A stretch of 64,000 nucleotides of DNA from Rossellomorea aquimaris (GCF_003315075.1 NZ_QNRJ01000002.1:1-64000); one strand, 5' to 3'; positions 16,330 to 25,084 are shown, counted from the first letter of the stretch. Notes: generated by a model from the sequence alone, not told the origin. Translations and numbers: made by a program.

Positions 16330-16467
16330 CTACCGCACTATATAAAATGCCGAGATCACACTGGAGAACTTATACTGTACTGCATTTTTAACCCGATTTT
16401 TTATTAAATCAACCTTCAGCAGCGCAAACATTCCAATTAAAAAAATAAAAAGAATCTTCGAAACCAT
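16330..16467 (-). CDS. 45-aa single-pass membrane peptide
   Basis: The start ATG at 16467 has GGGAGG nine bases upstream. The frame extends further up into the DUF3231 gene, but no other good site is there. Residues 3-20 are one hydrophobic helix (SKILFIFLIGMFALLKV), then a basic, amphipathic tail. No known family. It lies 37 bp after the DUF3231 stop on the same strand and before a hairpin, so the two are probably one transcript. Confidence 0.5.
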   Translation of the reverse strand: MVSKILFIFLIGMFALLKVDLIKNRVKNAVQYKFSSVISAFYIVR

Positions 16468-16504
16468 ATCAACATACCTCCCATTCATATTGATTTCATT
16501 CCTT

Positions 16505-17497
16505 CTAGTCCTCACGACTCTTCTGCTGTGGTGGCTGCTCCAACCATCCACGTTCAACTAACAGCTTAAGGCCATCTGCACCATACTTCATGATTTCTGT
16601 CACAAAAAGTGTATAATGAACGGCTAAATCCTTCCTTGTAGACATCGTGATGGCGTGACAAAGTGTTGACAGCCCCACTGAGTTTGAAGAAGAGATAAAA
16701 AAAAGCATCAATTTCTCTGAAAATGGGGCCACATTTGAATCTTTTACCTCCATGGATACCGGATAAGTGGGAAATGAATCATCTTTTACCAGGACATTAT
16801 TAAAAGTGGTAATCTGCTTTTCACTTAATTTTTTTCCTTTTTTAAGATAATTCTTCACTTCTATATCTTTAGAAACTTGTATAAATCCTTTCAATAGAAT
16901 GATTCCAATGCAATTTCTCTCAATTACAAAGAATAATTCACTCAATTCCAATGCATTAAGTGGCCTTGTTTCACCTAACCAGCTTTCCAACAAAGTTGGC
17001 TGCTCTGACATGTATTCTATAGAATGGGGATAATTCATTTTTGGTGGACGATCATAAATACCTTTTTCCAACATTAATTGCAATGATTGTTTATAGAGTG
17101 ATAATGATTTCGTCAGCGCCTTTTCAAAAAGGTCATATACATCTTTACGGGCAACGGCCCCCACTATAGTGGTGTAATGACCGCTCGTGACCTGACCTCC
17201 GCGGTAAACAAAACTAAGCGCAAACAAATCAGTATATAAGGGTGGTGCGGTTGTATCTATGTCCCTGTCAGTGAAGCCCTTCGGTACAGGAAATCCTTCA
17301 GACATATAGAGAGACTTAATCTTACTCATTATCTCTACGTTTGTCTGAAGACTTTCTTCGATGATGAATTTGATTCCTTCGTCTTTAAGGTATGTAAGGA
17401 AATGTGTGTAAAAGCAATTTAGCGCCGAGCGCTTAATATAAGTCGTCCACAAAGCGGAGATTTCTGCGGTAGTCAATCTTATGTCTTTGTCCTCCAT
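16505..17497 (-). CDS. DUF3231 family protein
   Basis: 330 residues. It is made of two similar helical halves, each beginning with a pattern like LTTAEISALWTTYIKRSALNCF (residue 8) and LNALELSELFFVIERN (residue 178), each with TTIVGAVARKDV/CHAITMSTRKDL near its end. This duplicated four-helix layout is that of the Bacillus DUF3231 family, whose role is not known; a ferritin-like fold has been suggested for it. No membrane segment. The gene is 107 bp downstream of the zinc-ribbon protein gene and has no clear terminator before the small membrane gene. Confidence 0.85.
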   Translation of the reverse strand: MEDKDIRLTTAEISALWTTYIKRSALNCFYTHFLTYLKDEGIKFIIEESLQTNVEIMSKIKSLYMSEGFPVPKGFTDRDIDTTAPPLYTDLFALSFVYRGGQVTSGHYTTIVGAVARKDVYDLFEKALTKSLSLYKQSLQLMLEKGIYDRPPKMNYPHSIEYMSEQPTLLESWLGETRPLNALELSELFFVIERNCIGIILLKGFIQVSKDIEVKNYLKKGKKLSEKQITTFNNVLVKDDSFPTYPVSMEVKDSNVAPFSEKLMLFFISSSNSVGLSTLCHAITMSTRKDLAVHYTLFVTEIMKYGADGLKLLVERGWLEQPPQQKSRED

Positions 17498-17574
17498 CTT
17501 TCGACTCCTTTTCTTTTTCTCTTAGTGTTTTCCTAATCTTGTAAATTACTCTGGATAATTTATGGTAAATGAAA

Positions 17575-17599
17575 AGAGCTGCCTGTGATCGGCAGCTCT
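17575..17599 (-). terminator. Terminator after the zinc-ribbon protein gene
   Basis: AGAGCTGCC and GGCAGCTCT are exact inverted repeats around seven bases, followed by TTTTC on the minus strand. Confidence 0.85.
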
Positions 17600-17604
17600 C
17601 TTTC

Positions 17605-17901
17605 TTATCTGTTCTTATATTCATATTTCACAAACAACGGAAGAAATAGTGAAATAACCATAGCCAATAATACAATTACACCAAACGTGAGCGGCTTTGA
17701 TAAACCCTGTTCGGGTGCAATCAATAATCCGAATACAACCGCTGGAACAATGATGAGAAAAGAAACAATAAATTTCGAGGTGAAATTAATCGTATGTTTC
17801 TTACCACATTCACTGCATACAATAGGTTTATAAGACCTCCAAATGGAGAATAATAACTCTTTCCATTGAAACTGATTCTTACATACATTACACTTCTGCA
17901 A
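17605..17901 (-). CDS. Zinc-ribbon membrane protein (TIGR04104-like)
   Basis: 98 residues. Two CxxC pairs (Cys4/Cys7 and Cys29/Cys32) form a probable zinc ribbon, followed by two membrane segments at about 42-62 and 70-92 and a short basic end. This matches the small putative zinc finger/membrane proteins of Bacillus (TIGR04104). Function unknown. The start has only a modest ribosome binding site (GGGGG-AAA). Confidence 0.8.
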   Translation of the reverse strand: MQKCNVCKNQFQWKELLFSIWRSYKPIVCSECGKKHTINFTSKFIVSFLIIVPAVVFGLLIAPEQGLSKPLTFGVIVLLAMVISLFLPLFVKYEYKNR

Positions 17902-18069
17902 AGCATTTCCCCCTATGTAATTATCTACTCTTTTCTCTAGTTTACCATTATAAGTCTGTCAGGAGTAGATGTTACTGAGGTCCGTCCCTCGTATTTATCA
18001 CCAATATTTCCAGTGCATTTTTGTGAATATCTTCACATATCTACCCAAATTTTAAATTCAACACCAATA
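17902..18069. other. Intergenic region with one GGTCCGTCCC copy
   Basis: Between two minus-strand genes. GAGGTCCGTCCCTC is at 17977-17990. Nothing else recognisable is present. Confidence 0.55.
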
Positions 18070-18246
18070 TTACTTTTTTTCACATGATACATTCCATGAC
18101 AGGATTCCTTCTTCCACCTCTGCTACACTGCCATGGTTCTCACAAGACTCAATCGTTTTTTTCAAACTCATTTTATCGAGCAGTATGATGGTGATCACCA
18201 TCATGATGGTTAGGATTAAGAGCAAAGACTTCCGTTTCCCTTGCAT
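18070..18246 (-). CDS. 58-aa membrane-anchored peptide
   Basis: An ATG at 18246 is preceded by AAAGGGG at about ten bases. The 58-residue product has a basic start (MQGKRK), one long hydrophobic segment (residues 7-23), and a soluble tail with two Cys (ESCENHG and VSCEKK) that would lie outside the cell and could form a disulfide. It looks like a real small gene by frame, site and layout. I do not recognise the family. The 178-bp gap to the divergent MBL gene would hold both promoters. Confidence 0.65.
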   Translation of the reverse strand: MQGKRKSLLLILTIMMVITIILLDKMSLKKTIESCENHGSVAEVEEGILSWNVSCEKK

Positions 18247-18423
18247 ACATTAAAAACCCCTTTAAAAGCGTTCGATACACTAATTATAGTAAATTATACC
18301 ATGTTCAACCAATTAGTTACCTTGGTTAAGGATATTCCTCCTCAAAAAAATGAATTCATGCAGGAGTTTTCAACTTTCATTCGAACTAAGTACTATAACA
18401 CTAAATCATAAGGGGTAACTAAA

Positions 18424-19200
18424 TTGATACAATCATTTAAACTAAACGTTCAAACGATGGGTCAGAAAATGCCGGTTTATATTTTTCGAGTCGACGATGT
18501 CCTTATTGATACAGGACCTTACAGTATGAAAAACGAAGTTCGGAAAATTGTTAAAGAGCTTCCTATTCAACGAGTGATTCATACTCATCATCATGAGGAT
18601 CACACGGGTAACAGTTCATTGATTGAAAGATTTTACTCCATTCCTCAATGGATTCATCCGTTGGGGGTACAAAAGTGCTCTCACAGCACTAAACTGCCCT
18701 TTTACAGAGCTATGTTCTGGCATAACCGCCAGGCATTTCACCCGTTGCCCCTTAAAGAAGACGTATTTAAAACGGCCGAGCATTCGTTTCAAATTGTTCA
18801 TACACCGGGACACGCTGATGATCACATCGTTCTCATAGATGAAGAAAAGGGTATTTGCTTTTCAGGGGATTTATACTTATTCCATTCTCCTACTTCTAAT
18901 TTTTCATTTGAATCTGTACCTGAGCTCATTCGATCAATTGACAGAACCCTCCAGTATTCCTTTCAAGAAGTGTATTGTTCACATCAAGGATACTTGAAGC
19001 AAGGAAGAAAGCTTTTAGAGAAGAAACTAGCCTATCTTCAGAACCTTCAAGAAAACGTCATGAAAGCACACCTGGAGGGAAAAACGGCTAAAGAAATTCG
19101 AAAGCACCTGCTTCCCAAAAACAAACTTTTTCAATATATTTCACTTTTCGAAAACTCACCAGAACATACAGTCAAATCCATCATCAAAGAAATATCGTAA
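18424..19200 (+). CDS. Metallo-beta-lactamase fold hydrolase
   Basis: 258 residues. Metal-binding motif THHHEDHTGN near residue 48 (the HxHxDH pattern), a further His in HTPGHADDH near 128, and FSGDLYLF near 150 giving the bridging Asp. The C-terminal third is helical (LLEKKLAYLQNL, GKTAKEIRKHLLP). MBL-fold hydrolases of this type are usually thioesterases, lactonases or glyoxalase II-like; the substrate is not clear. The TTG start is chosen because GGGG lies eight bases upstream and the frame has no better start before the fold begins. Confidence 0.88.
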   Translation: MIQSFKLNVQTMGQKMPVYIFRVDDVLIDTGPYSMKNEVRKIVKELPIQRVIHTHHHEDHTGNSSLIERFYSIPQWIHPLGVQKCSHSTKLPFYRAMFWHNRQAFHPLPLKEDVFKTAEHSFQIVHTPGHADDHIVLIDEEKGICFSGDLYLFHSPTSNFSFESVPELIRSIDRTLQYSFQEVYCSHQGYLKQGRKLLEKKLAYLQNLQENVMKAHLEGKTAKEIRKHLLPKNKLFQYISLFENSPEHTVKSIIKEIS

Positions 19201-19240
19201 ACAGAAGGTCCGTCCCTCTAAATTGGGACGGACCTTCTGT
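19201..19240. terminator. Palindromic hairpin built from GGTCCGTCCC motif
   Basis: Arms 19201-19216 and 19225-19240 are 16-bp perfect inverted repeats (ACAGAAGGTCCGTCCC) with an eight-base loop. They fill exactly the gap between two convergent genes and probably act as a terminator for both, although the T-runs are poor. The arms contain the same motif that is dispersed through the window. Confidence 0.75.
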
Positions 19241-19845
19241 TTACTGATTTCCGAGGCGGTTGAGGCTTCGTTTGTATTCCAGTTGACAAATGATATCCAG
19301 GATTCTTGTTCCTATGAATTGGCAGACTAAGGCAAAAAGAATGATTTTTAAATCTACTACAATTCCTGTTAGTAGTAACACACTGCCATTAATGACAAAT
19401 AAAGTCTTCCCTGGGGTGTACCCTTTTAGCTTTGAAATAATAAGTGCTAAAATGTCCATCCCACCGGAGGATGCTCCCATTCTGAACAGGATCCCTATCC
19501 CGATTCCGAAAAGGATGCTGCCAATCAATAAATCCACGAAAACAATTGAGACCGTCCCGATTAGATAAGAATTTAAGAAATTAACTACAAACGACGTGAC
19601 TGTCACACAATACATGGTCCAAAGTGCATTCTCTTTTCCTAACCATTTAACCGCAGCTAGTAAAAGAGCAGCATTCAACACCCATAGCGTAATGGCAAAT
19701 GGGACATGCAACAAATAGTTTAATAGCACACTCACACTTGCAGCCCCACCTGAAGGGATAAAATGTGGAAATAAAAAAAAGCCATGGCCAATCCTTGTAT
19801 GCTTGCTGCTATACCTAAAATAGTACCCTTTCTTACTACATTCAT
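19241..19845 (-). pseudogene. Short YitT/YitE-type membrane protein gene, frameshifted
   Basis: The intact 164-codon part (19735-19241) has the DUF161 patterns LFRMGASSGGMDILAL and KGYTPGKTLFVINGS and four membrane segments, but starts in the middle of the fold. The missing N-terminus is present upstream in another frame: an ATG at 19845 with GGGAG ten bases before it encodes MNVVRKGTILGIAAS and continues with the family-like LAMAFF. The frames change at a run of eight A (19773-19780; T8 on the coding strand); nine T would restore a continuous protein of about 202 residues. This is a pseudogene, a phase-variable tract, a transcriptional slippage site or a base-calling error. Confidence 0.8.
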
Positions 19846-19940
19846 TTGTACATTGCTCCCGATTCTGTAAAGGACTCTATTTCATAGTCTAGTAGCTATA
19901 CACTTCTTCTGCAACAAAGAAATGACATTGGTTTCCTCAT

Positions 19941-21014
19941 CTATAATTTCAGGTCGGGAGTGATTCCTTCATTCATCATGCTTTCATGTTCAATCAACCA
20001 TTTCTTCCGGTTAAGACCACCTGCATAGCCGGCAAGATCTCCATTCGCTCTTATCACCCGATGACAAGGGATGATGATGGCAAGCTGATTACACCCATTG
20101 GCCCTTGCGACTGCTCGAACAGCGGCTGGACTGGAAATATTTTCAGCAATCTCAGTGTAGGATCTGGTTTGTCCATAAGGTATTCTTTGCAATTCTCTCC
20201 AAACTTTTTGTTGAAAAGGAGTTCCGATGATTTTTAAAATAGTTTGGAAACTTGATAAAGCACCATCAAAATAGGCATTCAATTTCTTTTCGATGGAACG
20301 AAGTGGCTCTGTAGAACCGGGAACGATTGCTGCCTTTGTTTTCTCCCTCAGTCTCTCCACTTCTTTCTCCAGACCCCGACGATCAACAAACTCCAGCAGG
20401 TATAAAGCCTCTTCGTCTGAAATTCCAATCATCGGTCCAAGTTTCGTATCAATCCAAGCTGCTTTAAGTATGTGCTGTTGATGAGACAATGCTGGTGCCG
20501 TTCCCATGATCCTCGAAAAAGCATCTCTGAATCCGCTGCTTGATTCATATCCCGTTGAAAGTTGAGCATCCATCACCATCGACCCTGATCGGATGTGCTT
20601 CATGGCAATCCCCATCCTGCGGGCTCTGGCATATTCTACAAAGGTCATACCGAACCGCCTCTTAAAATGACGCCGAGCAGTAGATGCATCTATGGATAGC
20701 TCCTGGAAATCCTTATCCTTCCAACGTTTTTCAGGATTTTCTTCCACAGCCTCTACCAACATCTTTACAACATCTGAGATACTATTGGGGTGCGATAAGG
20801 GCTTACATCTTTTACAAGGTCGAAACGATGCCAGAAGTGCTTGTTGAGCTGTCCCATAGAATTCACAGTTCTCAAATTTAGGTTTTCTAGCTGGACAAGT
20901 CGGGCGACAAAACACACCTGTCGTTTTAACCCCTACATAAAAAACCCCTTCGTATTCCGATCTTTTTTCCACTAACGCTTGATAATACTCCCTTTGTAGT
21001 TCGACTGAAATCAT
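19941..21014 (-). CDS. ada: Ada: adaptive-response regulator and O6-methylguanine-DNA methyltransferase
   Basis: 357 residues, full Ada layout. Residues 1-75: zinc/methylphosphotriester domain with Cys36 and Cys40 (FCRPTC) and a second CxxC pair (RPCKRC). Residues 80-175: AraC-type helix-turn-helix. Residues 180-357: methyltransferase with the active-site PCHR (Cys317). It takes methyl groups from DNA irreversibly; methylation of the N-terminal Cys turns it into an activator of its own gene. In B. subtilis these activities are split into AdaA and AdaB, so the fused form is worth noting. ATG at 21014 is chosen over the one six bases upstream because GTGGAGG stands seven bases before it. Confidence 0.94.
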   Translation of the reverse strand: MISVELQREYYQALVEKRSEYEGVFYVGVKTTGVFCRPTCPARKPKFENCEFYGTAQQALLASFRPCKRCKPLSHPNSISDVVKMLVEAVEENPEKRWKDKDFQELSIDASTARRHFKRRFGMTFVEYARARRMGIAMKHIRSGSMVMDAQLSTGYESSSGFRDAFSRIMGTAPALSHQQHILKAAWIDTKLGPMIGISDEEALYLLEFVDRRGLEKEVERLREKTKAAIVPGSTEPLRSIEKKLNAYFDGALSSFQTILKIIGTPFQQKVWRELQRIPYGQTRSYTEIAENISSPAAVRAVARANGCNQLAIIIPCHRVIRANGDLAGYAGGLNRKKWLIEHESMMNEGITPDLKL

Positions 21015-21162
21015 CCTCATTCCTCCACTATTTCATTCTTACTCTATTATAACCCCATTAAAACAACGATGCCGCCGAAAATCAGGCATCGATTTTCATT
21101 AGAATAATAGAAGTATCTGTCCTTCTCCTTTTTCATGTTTCATGAAAAATCTAAAAATACCG

Positions 21163-21176
21163 GGGGACGGACCTTT
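21163..21176 (+). repeat. GGGACGGACC motif copy
   Basis: GGGGACGGACCTTT in the gap between ada and the frameshifted gene at 21287, one of nine copies of the dispersed motif in this window. Confidence 0.7.
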
Positions 21177-21286
21177 ATAATCCAACAAATCATCTAAAAA
21201 GAAGGGATTCTCTCACCCAATAGATAATGTATTAAGGTAGCGAATAATGATCATTCCATCTAAATCCCGATAAAGGAGCGTCTCTT

Positions 21287-22203
21287 ATGAAACTGACAAT
21301 ACAACAGTGGAATTCAGCAGCTAGCTATATTAAAACCCACGCGAGACCACTTGAACAAAAGCTATTCACCTTTTTCTTTGAAGAAGGAACTAAAGAGGAA
21401 GCAATCATAGAACTAGCACATTTCCAAAATACGGACGGAGGATTCGGCCACTGTATAGAGCCTGATTTTCGACTGGACGTTCATCTCCAATGGCAACAAC
21501 CGTTGGGTTACAGCATGCAAAGGATTTGAAGCTTTCAGCCGAACACCCTATCGTTCAAAAAGCGATGAGCTACCTCCAAAACACATATGATGAGAAAATC
21601 AACGGATGGCATGCTGTTTCTGAAGAGGTTAATTTGGTTCCCCATGCACCATGGTGGTATTTTGATCCTGAAAAGGGCCATAGCGGTGTTCAAACGACTT
21701 GGGCTAACCCTAATGCTGAAATAGTAGGTTATTTTCATTTATTTAGTCCAGAACACCCTCGTTTAAAAGAATGGACTGAGAGAGCGGTCACAGAGTTAAA
21801 GAAGCTATCACACCCAATAGAGATGCATGATTTTCTCTGTTATGATCGACTCCTTTCTGAGGTGAAAGGGGAAACGGAATCCATTCTTTATAAGATACTT
21901 TCTTCTTCCGTGCGAAAGACGGTTTGTACCGATCCATCACTCTGGAATGAGTATGTAGCCAAACCATTGCAAATAGCCAGTCATCCTGCTTCCCCGTTTT
22001 ATGAAGCCTTAAATGAGGAGGTACATATGCAATTGAATGTCGAAATTGAAAATCAACACCAGAAAGGTTATTGGCAGCCGAATTGGTCCTGGTTCGGTCA
22101 ATATGACGATACCTGGCCTATTGCCCAAAAAGAATGGAAGGGAATATTGACCCTTGGAATGCTCCGTGTGTTAACTGCCTATGAAAGAGTAAATTATAAT
22201 TGA
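21287..22203 (+). pseudogene. Frameshifted prenyltransferase/squalene-cyclase-like alpha-barrel protein gene
   Basis: Two overlapping frames together make one protein of about 305 residues. The first (21287-21529, good site AAAGGAG) contains FQNTDGGFGHCIEPDF, the QxxDGGFG repeat typical of terpenoid-cyclase alpha/alpha toroids; the second (from about 21480) continues with SPMATTVGLQHAKDL, a natural sequel. The change falls at GACGTTCATCTCC near 21480-21484; one extra T there restores the frame. The rest holds HAPWWYF, WANPNAEI and YDDTWPIAQKEWKG. Members of this family are of unknown enzyme activity in Bacillus. The intact downstream frame suggests the break is recent or a sequencing error. 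Confidence 0.82.
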
Positions 22204-22208
22204 TTAAA

Positions 22209-22240
22209 AAAAATCCGGAAGATTCTCCCCTTCCGGATTC
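22209..22240. terminator. Bidirectional terminator between convergent genes
   Basis: AATCCGGAAG and CTTCCGGATT arms around an eight-base loop, with an A8 run to the left (a T run for the minus-strand gene). It lies between the frameshifted gene and mhqD. Confidence 0.88.
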
Positions 22241-22246
22241 TGAAAA

Positions 22247-22852
22247 TTATTTAAAGTTTTCTTCAAACCATCTTTTTGCTTCATCCACTTCCTCACGACG
22301 AAGCTCATGTCCACCTTCTGTCCAGAACTCTCTTACCTGTGTTCGGGCATCTTGAAGATTCTTAACGAGTTCCATTGTTTCTTGCATGGGGATAAGTGGA
22401 TCTCGCTTTCCTGCACCAATGAATACAAGGGCGTCACTTAAGTCTGGTAGCTTGACATTTCGTCTAGGAACCATAGCATGAAACAGGATTCCACCTTTTA
22501 ATGCATCCTTGTAATGATACATTAAACTTGCCGCGATATTCGCTCCATTGGAGTATCCCAGCGCAACAATATTTTGACGATCGAACCCGTATTTATTAGC
22601 ACTCTCATCAATGAATTCATTCAATTCCTTCGTTCGAAAGACTAAATCCTCTTCATCAAAAACACCTTCCCGTAAGCGTGCAAAAAATCGGGCCATTCCA
22701 TTTTCATCCACATTCCCTTTTACGCTTAATACAGATGCATTGGGTTCAATCATCTCAGCCAGTGGTAATAGGTCACGCTCATCTCCACCTGTTCCATGAA
22801 GGAGCAGAAGTGTGGGTAAGTCTTTACTTCCTTGTTTAAATATATGTTTCAA
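22247..22852 (-). CDS. mhqD: MhqD-like carboxylesterase/phospholipase
   Basis: 201 residues, dienelactone hydrolase/carboxylesterase fold: LLLHGTGGDE near 16, nucleophile GYSNGAN with Ser101, Asp in GKRDPLIP near 155, His in GGHELRREE near 183. The family (MhqD/YodD) acts in detoxification of quinones and hydroquinones in B. subtilis under the repressor MhqR. It follows the ring-cleaving dioxygenase gene by 14 bp, which is the B. subtilis mhqED arrangement, so an operon is certain in practice. No MhqR operator could be recognised by eye. Confidence 0.9.
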   Translation of the reverse strand: MKHIFKQGSKDLPTLLLLHGTGGDERDLLPLAEMIEPNASVLSVKGNVDENGMARFFARLREGVFDEEDLVFRTKELNEFIDESANKYGFDRQNIVALGYSNGANIAASLMYHYKDALKGGILFHAMVPRRNVKLPDLSDALVFIGAGKRDPLIPMQETMELVKNLQDARTQVREFWTEGGHELRREEVDEAKRWFEENFK

Positions 22853-22866
22853 GCTGACTTCCTCCT

Positions 22867-23847
22867 TTATTCTTTGGTATCCAAGGGTTTTAGTTTCGCT
22901 TCTATGGAATCTCTTTGCGCTTCAAAATATGGTGGAAGTGATAAATTTTCACCTAAATGATCAAAATCTTCATCGGTCTCGAAGCCTGGTCCGTCAGTAG
23001 CCAGTTCGAAAAGGATACCATTTGGTTCACGGAAGTAAAGGGAACGGAAATAGTATCGTTCAACAAAGCCTGAGTTCGGCAACCGGTTTTGTGTGACCCA
23101 ATCTACCCATTTACGTAATTCATCTTCATCTTCCACACGGAAGGCTACATGGTGAACACTTCCTCTTCCCGGTCTTTCCTGTGGAAGATCATTTCTTTCT
23201 TCAAGATAGACCTCTCCACCAGTACCGCCTTCCCCTGTTTCAAACACGCGGATATCCGGTTGCCCATCTACATCTGAAGAAAAAGCCCTTGTTTCTCTAA
23301 AACCTAATACGTCTTTCAGTACCATTGCCGTGTTTTCCCCACGGGCAACCGTCAGCGTAATCGGACCCAGGCCAACAATCCCATGTTCCACGGGTACCGG
23401 GCTCTTGTCCCAAGGCTTCCCACCAGGAACTCCTTGGTTCTTTTCATCTGACACAAGCATGAGGCGCTGACCTTCAAAATCACGGAAGCTTAATGTTGCC
23501 CGCCCACTATGGTGAGAAATTTCGTCATGCTCAACACCCATCTCCTCAAAGCGATTCTTCCAATAAGCTAAAGACTCATCCGTGTTCACTCGCAGTGCCG
23601 TTAATGAAATACTGTTCGTCCCTTTATACGTATTCCCCGCATGTGGGATTTCGAAAAATGTGAGGTCCGTCCCTGGATTTCCTCTTTCATCTGCATAGAA
23701 AAGGTGGTAAACAGATGTATCGTCCTGGTTGATGGATTTTTTTACGAGTCGAAGTCCTAGTATTTTTGTATAGAATTGATAATTTTTCTTAGCATTCGCT
23801 GTAATGGCAGAAACGTGATGCTGCCCTTTAAGTGGTTTTAAGTTCAT
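22867..23847 (-). CDS. Ring-cleaving dioxygenase, MhqE/MhqO/MhqA type
   Basis: 326 residues, two tandem glyoxalase/VOC modules. Module 1: GQHHVSAIT with His near 11 and NPGTDLTFFE near 55. Module 2: VEHGIVGLGPITL near 133, GSVHHVAFRV with His near 216 and Glu in REPNGILFELAT near 268. These give the 2-His-1-Glu iron site. The enzyme opens quinol/hydroquinone rings in the cytoplasm. First gene of an operon with mhqD. A copy of the window's dispersed GGTCCGTCCC motif lies inside the coding sequence (23662-23674). Which of the three B. subtilis paralogues it matches cannot be told from sequence alone; the mhqD neighbour favours MhqE. Confidence 0.92.
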   Translation of the reverse strand: MNLKPLKGQHHVSAITANAKKNYQFYTKILGLRLVKKSINQDDTSVYHLFYADERGNPGTDLTFFEIPHAGNTYKGTNSISLTALRVNTDESLAYWKNRFEEMGVEHDEISHHSGRATLSFRDFEGQRLMLVSDEKNQGVPGGKPWDKSPVPVEHGIVGLGPITLTVARGENTAMVLKDVLGFRETRAFSSDVDGQPDIRVFETGEGGTGGEVYLEERNDLPQERPGRGSVHHVAFRVEDEDELRKWVDWVTQNRLPNSGFVERYYFRSLYFREPNGILFELATDGPGFETDEDFDHLGENLSLPPYFEAQRDSIEAKLKPLDTKE

Positions 23848-23977
23848 AATCGATTCACTCCTTAGTAATATTCTTGCTTAATTTCTATCTTCATCATACA
23901 CGAAAATTACTTTTAATTCAAGATACTTTACTTCGAAGTGTTTTTTCTTTTTCTACACTATCCAATATCCCCGAAAA

Positions 23978-24010
23978 AAAAACATCCGTACACCATGTAC
24001 GAATGTTTTT
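23978..24010 (-). terminator. Terminator after the RsbR-like gene
   Basis: ACATTCGTACA and TGTACGGATGT arms with a short loop and a T9 run on the minus strand, ten bases after the stop codon. Confidence 0.88.
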
Positions 24011-24019
24011 TTTGCTCAA

Positions 24020-24865
24020 TTATTCGACTTCATTATTTTTTATCGTCAGGGCTTGTGACAAGGTAGAAGTAATTGTCAGGGTGTCAAAATTCAATCCCAG
24101 CTGGACAGCCGTTTGTGCGATTTCAGGACGTAACCCGGATAGAATCGGCTTAACACCGATCAACTGAAGTGCATCAATCAGCTGAAAGATTTGGTGGGCT
24201 ACCATCGTATCAATTAGTACAACTCCTGATAAATCGATGAACAATTGAGAAACTTCCTTATTAACACATTGTTCCAAAGCATTCTCTAATATTAATTCCG
24301 CACGTGTGGGATCGATATTACCTACAAGGGGTAAAAGCGCTGTATGTCCATTCAATGAAATGACAGGTGAACTTAATTCATTGATGACTTCCTGCTGGGA
24401 TTGGATCTGCTGCTCCACCACTTCCGTTTGCAGCTCAACAAAACGCAACATAACCCGGTCAAATGCTTCAATAATGACTTGATTCCAAAGGCTAAATTGT
24501 TCGAAGATGTTTTCTTCCATATGTGTTTCGGCATATTCTTTCAAGAATTCCAAGTATTGATGTCTAACCCTCATGAACTCTCTAAGAATATAATGATTGG
24601 GGGTTTCTAAATGTTCCTTATCCTCTGCAATGGTCAAGACCCATTCATCAATCTTCTTATTAAACGTTTCTTTATCCTCCGCAAACACGTTACAAAGAAT
24701 GCCGTGAAACGTAAAATTTTGACTTTTTAACGTTTCTATCACCTGGGGGTCTGAGGAAGAATAAACACCATTTGTTGTGCTTTTATCCAGGGAATTATAC
24801 CAATCTTCCGTTAATTGACGAGCCTTACTTAATAAGAATGTATGTAGTTCCTGATTCCTATGCAT
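24020..24865 (-). CDS. RsbR-family stressosome protein (STAS domain)
   Basis: 281 residues, the size of the B. subtilis RsbR paralogues (RsbRB, RsbRC, RsbRD). Residues 1-150 are a non-heme-globin-like N-terminal sensor region, helical; a linker helix follows; residues about 165-275 form the STAS domain (SPVISLNGHTALLPLVGNID, then LIDTMVAHQIFQLIDAL). The conserved Thr in LIDTMV matches the second RsbT phosphorylation site; the Thr in DPTRAEL matches the first. Such proteins form the stressosome that controls SigB. No rsbS, rsbT or sigB gene is nearby, as is usual for the paralogues. Confidence 0.9.
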   Translation of the reverse strand: MHRNQELHTFLLSKARQLTEDWYNSLDKSTTNGVYSSSDPQVIETLKSQNFTFHGILCNVFAEDKETFNKKIDEWVLTIAEDKEHLETPNHYILREFMRVRHQYLEFLKEYAETHMEENIFEQFSLWNQVIIEAFDRVMLRFVELQTEVVEQQIQSQQEVINELSSPVISLNGHTALLPLVGNIDPTRAELILENALEQCVNKEVSQLFIDLSGVVLIDTMVAHQIFQLIDALQLIGVKPILSGLRPEIAQTAVQLGLNFDTLTITSTLSQALTIKNNEVE

Positions 24866-25084
24866 GTATGATTCCTCCTATGATATCCAATATAATTATA
24901 TCAATTTCGTCGTTCCTATCTGACCCACTGAGTAGGTGGGAAATCATACTCTTCTCTCTGGTTTCTTCTTCATTCAAGGTTCTCCCTTGAAGCTTGAGTC
25001 TACGACTTTTTCTTTTACCATCCTCCATTATATATCACATTCATACAATAATTCCATTCAGACACTCTTATCTATGAGCATTAC

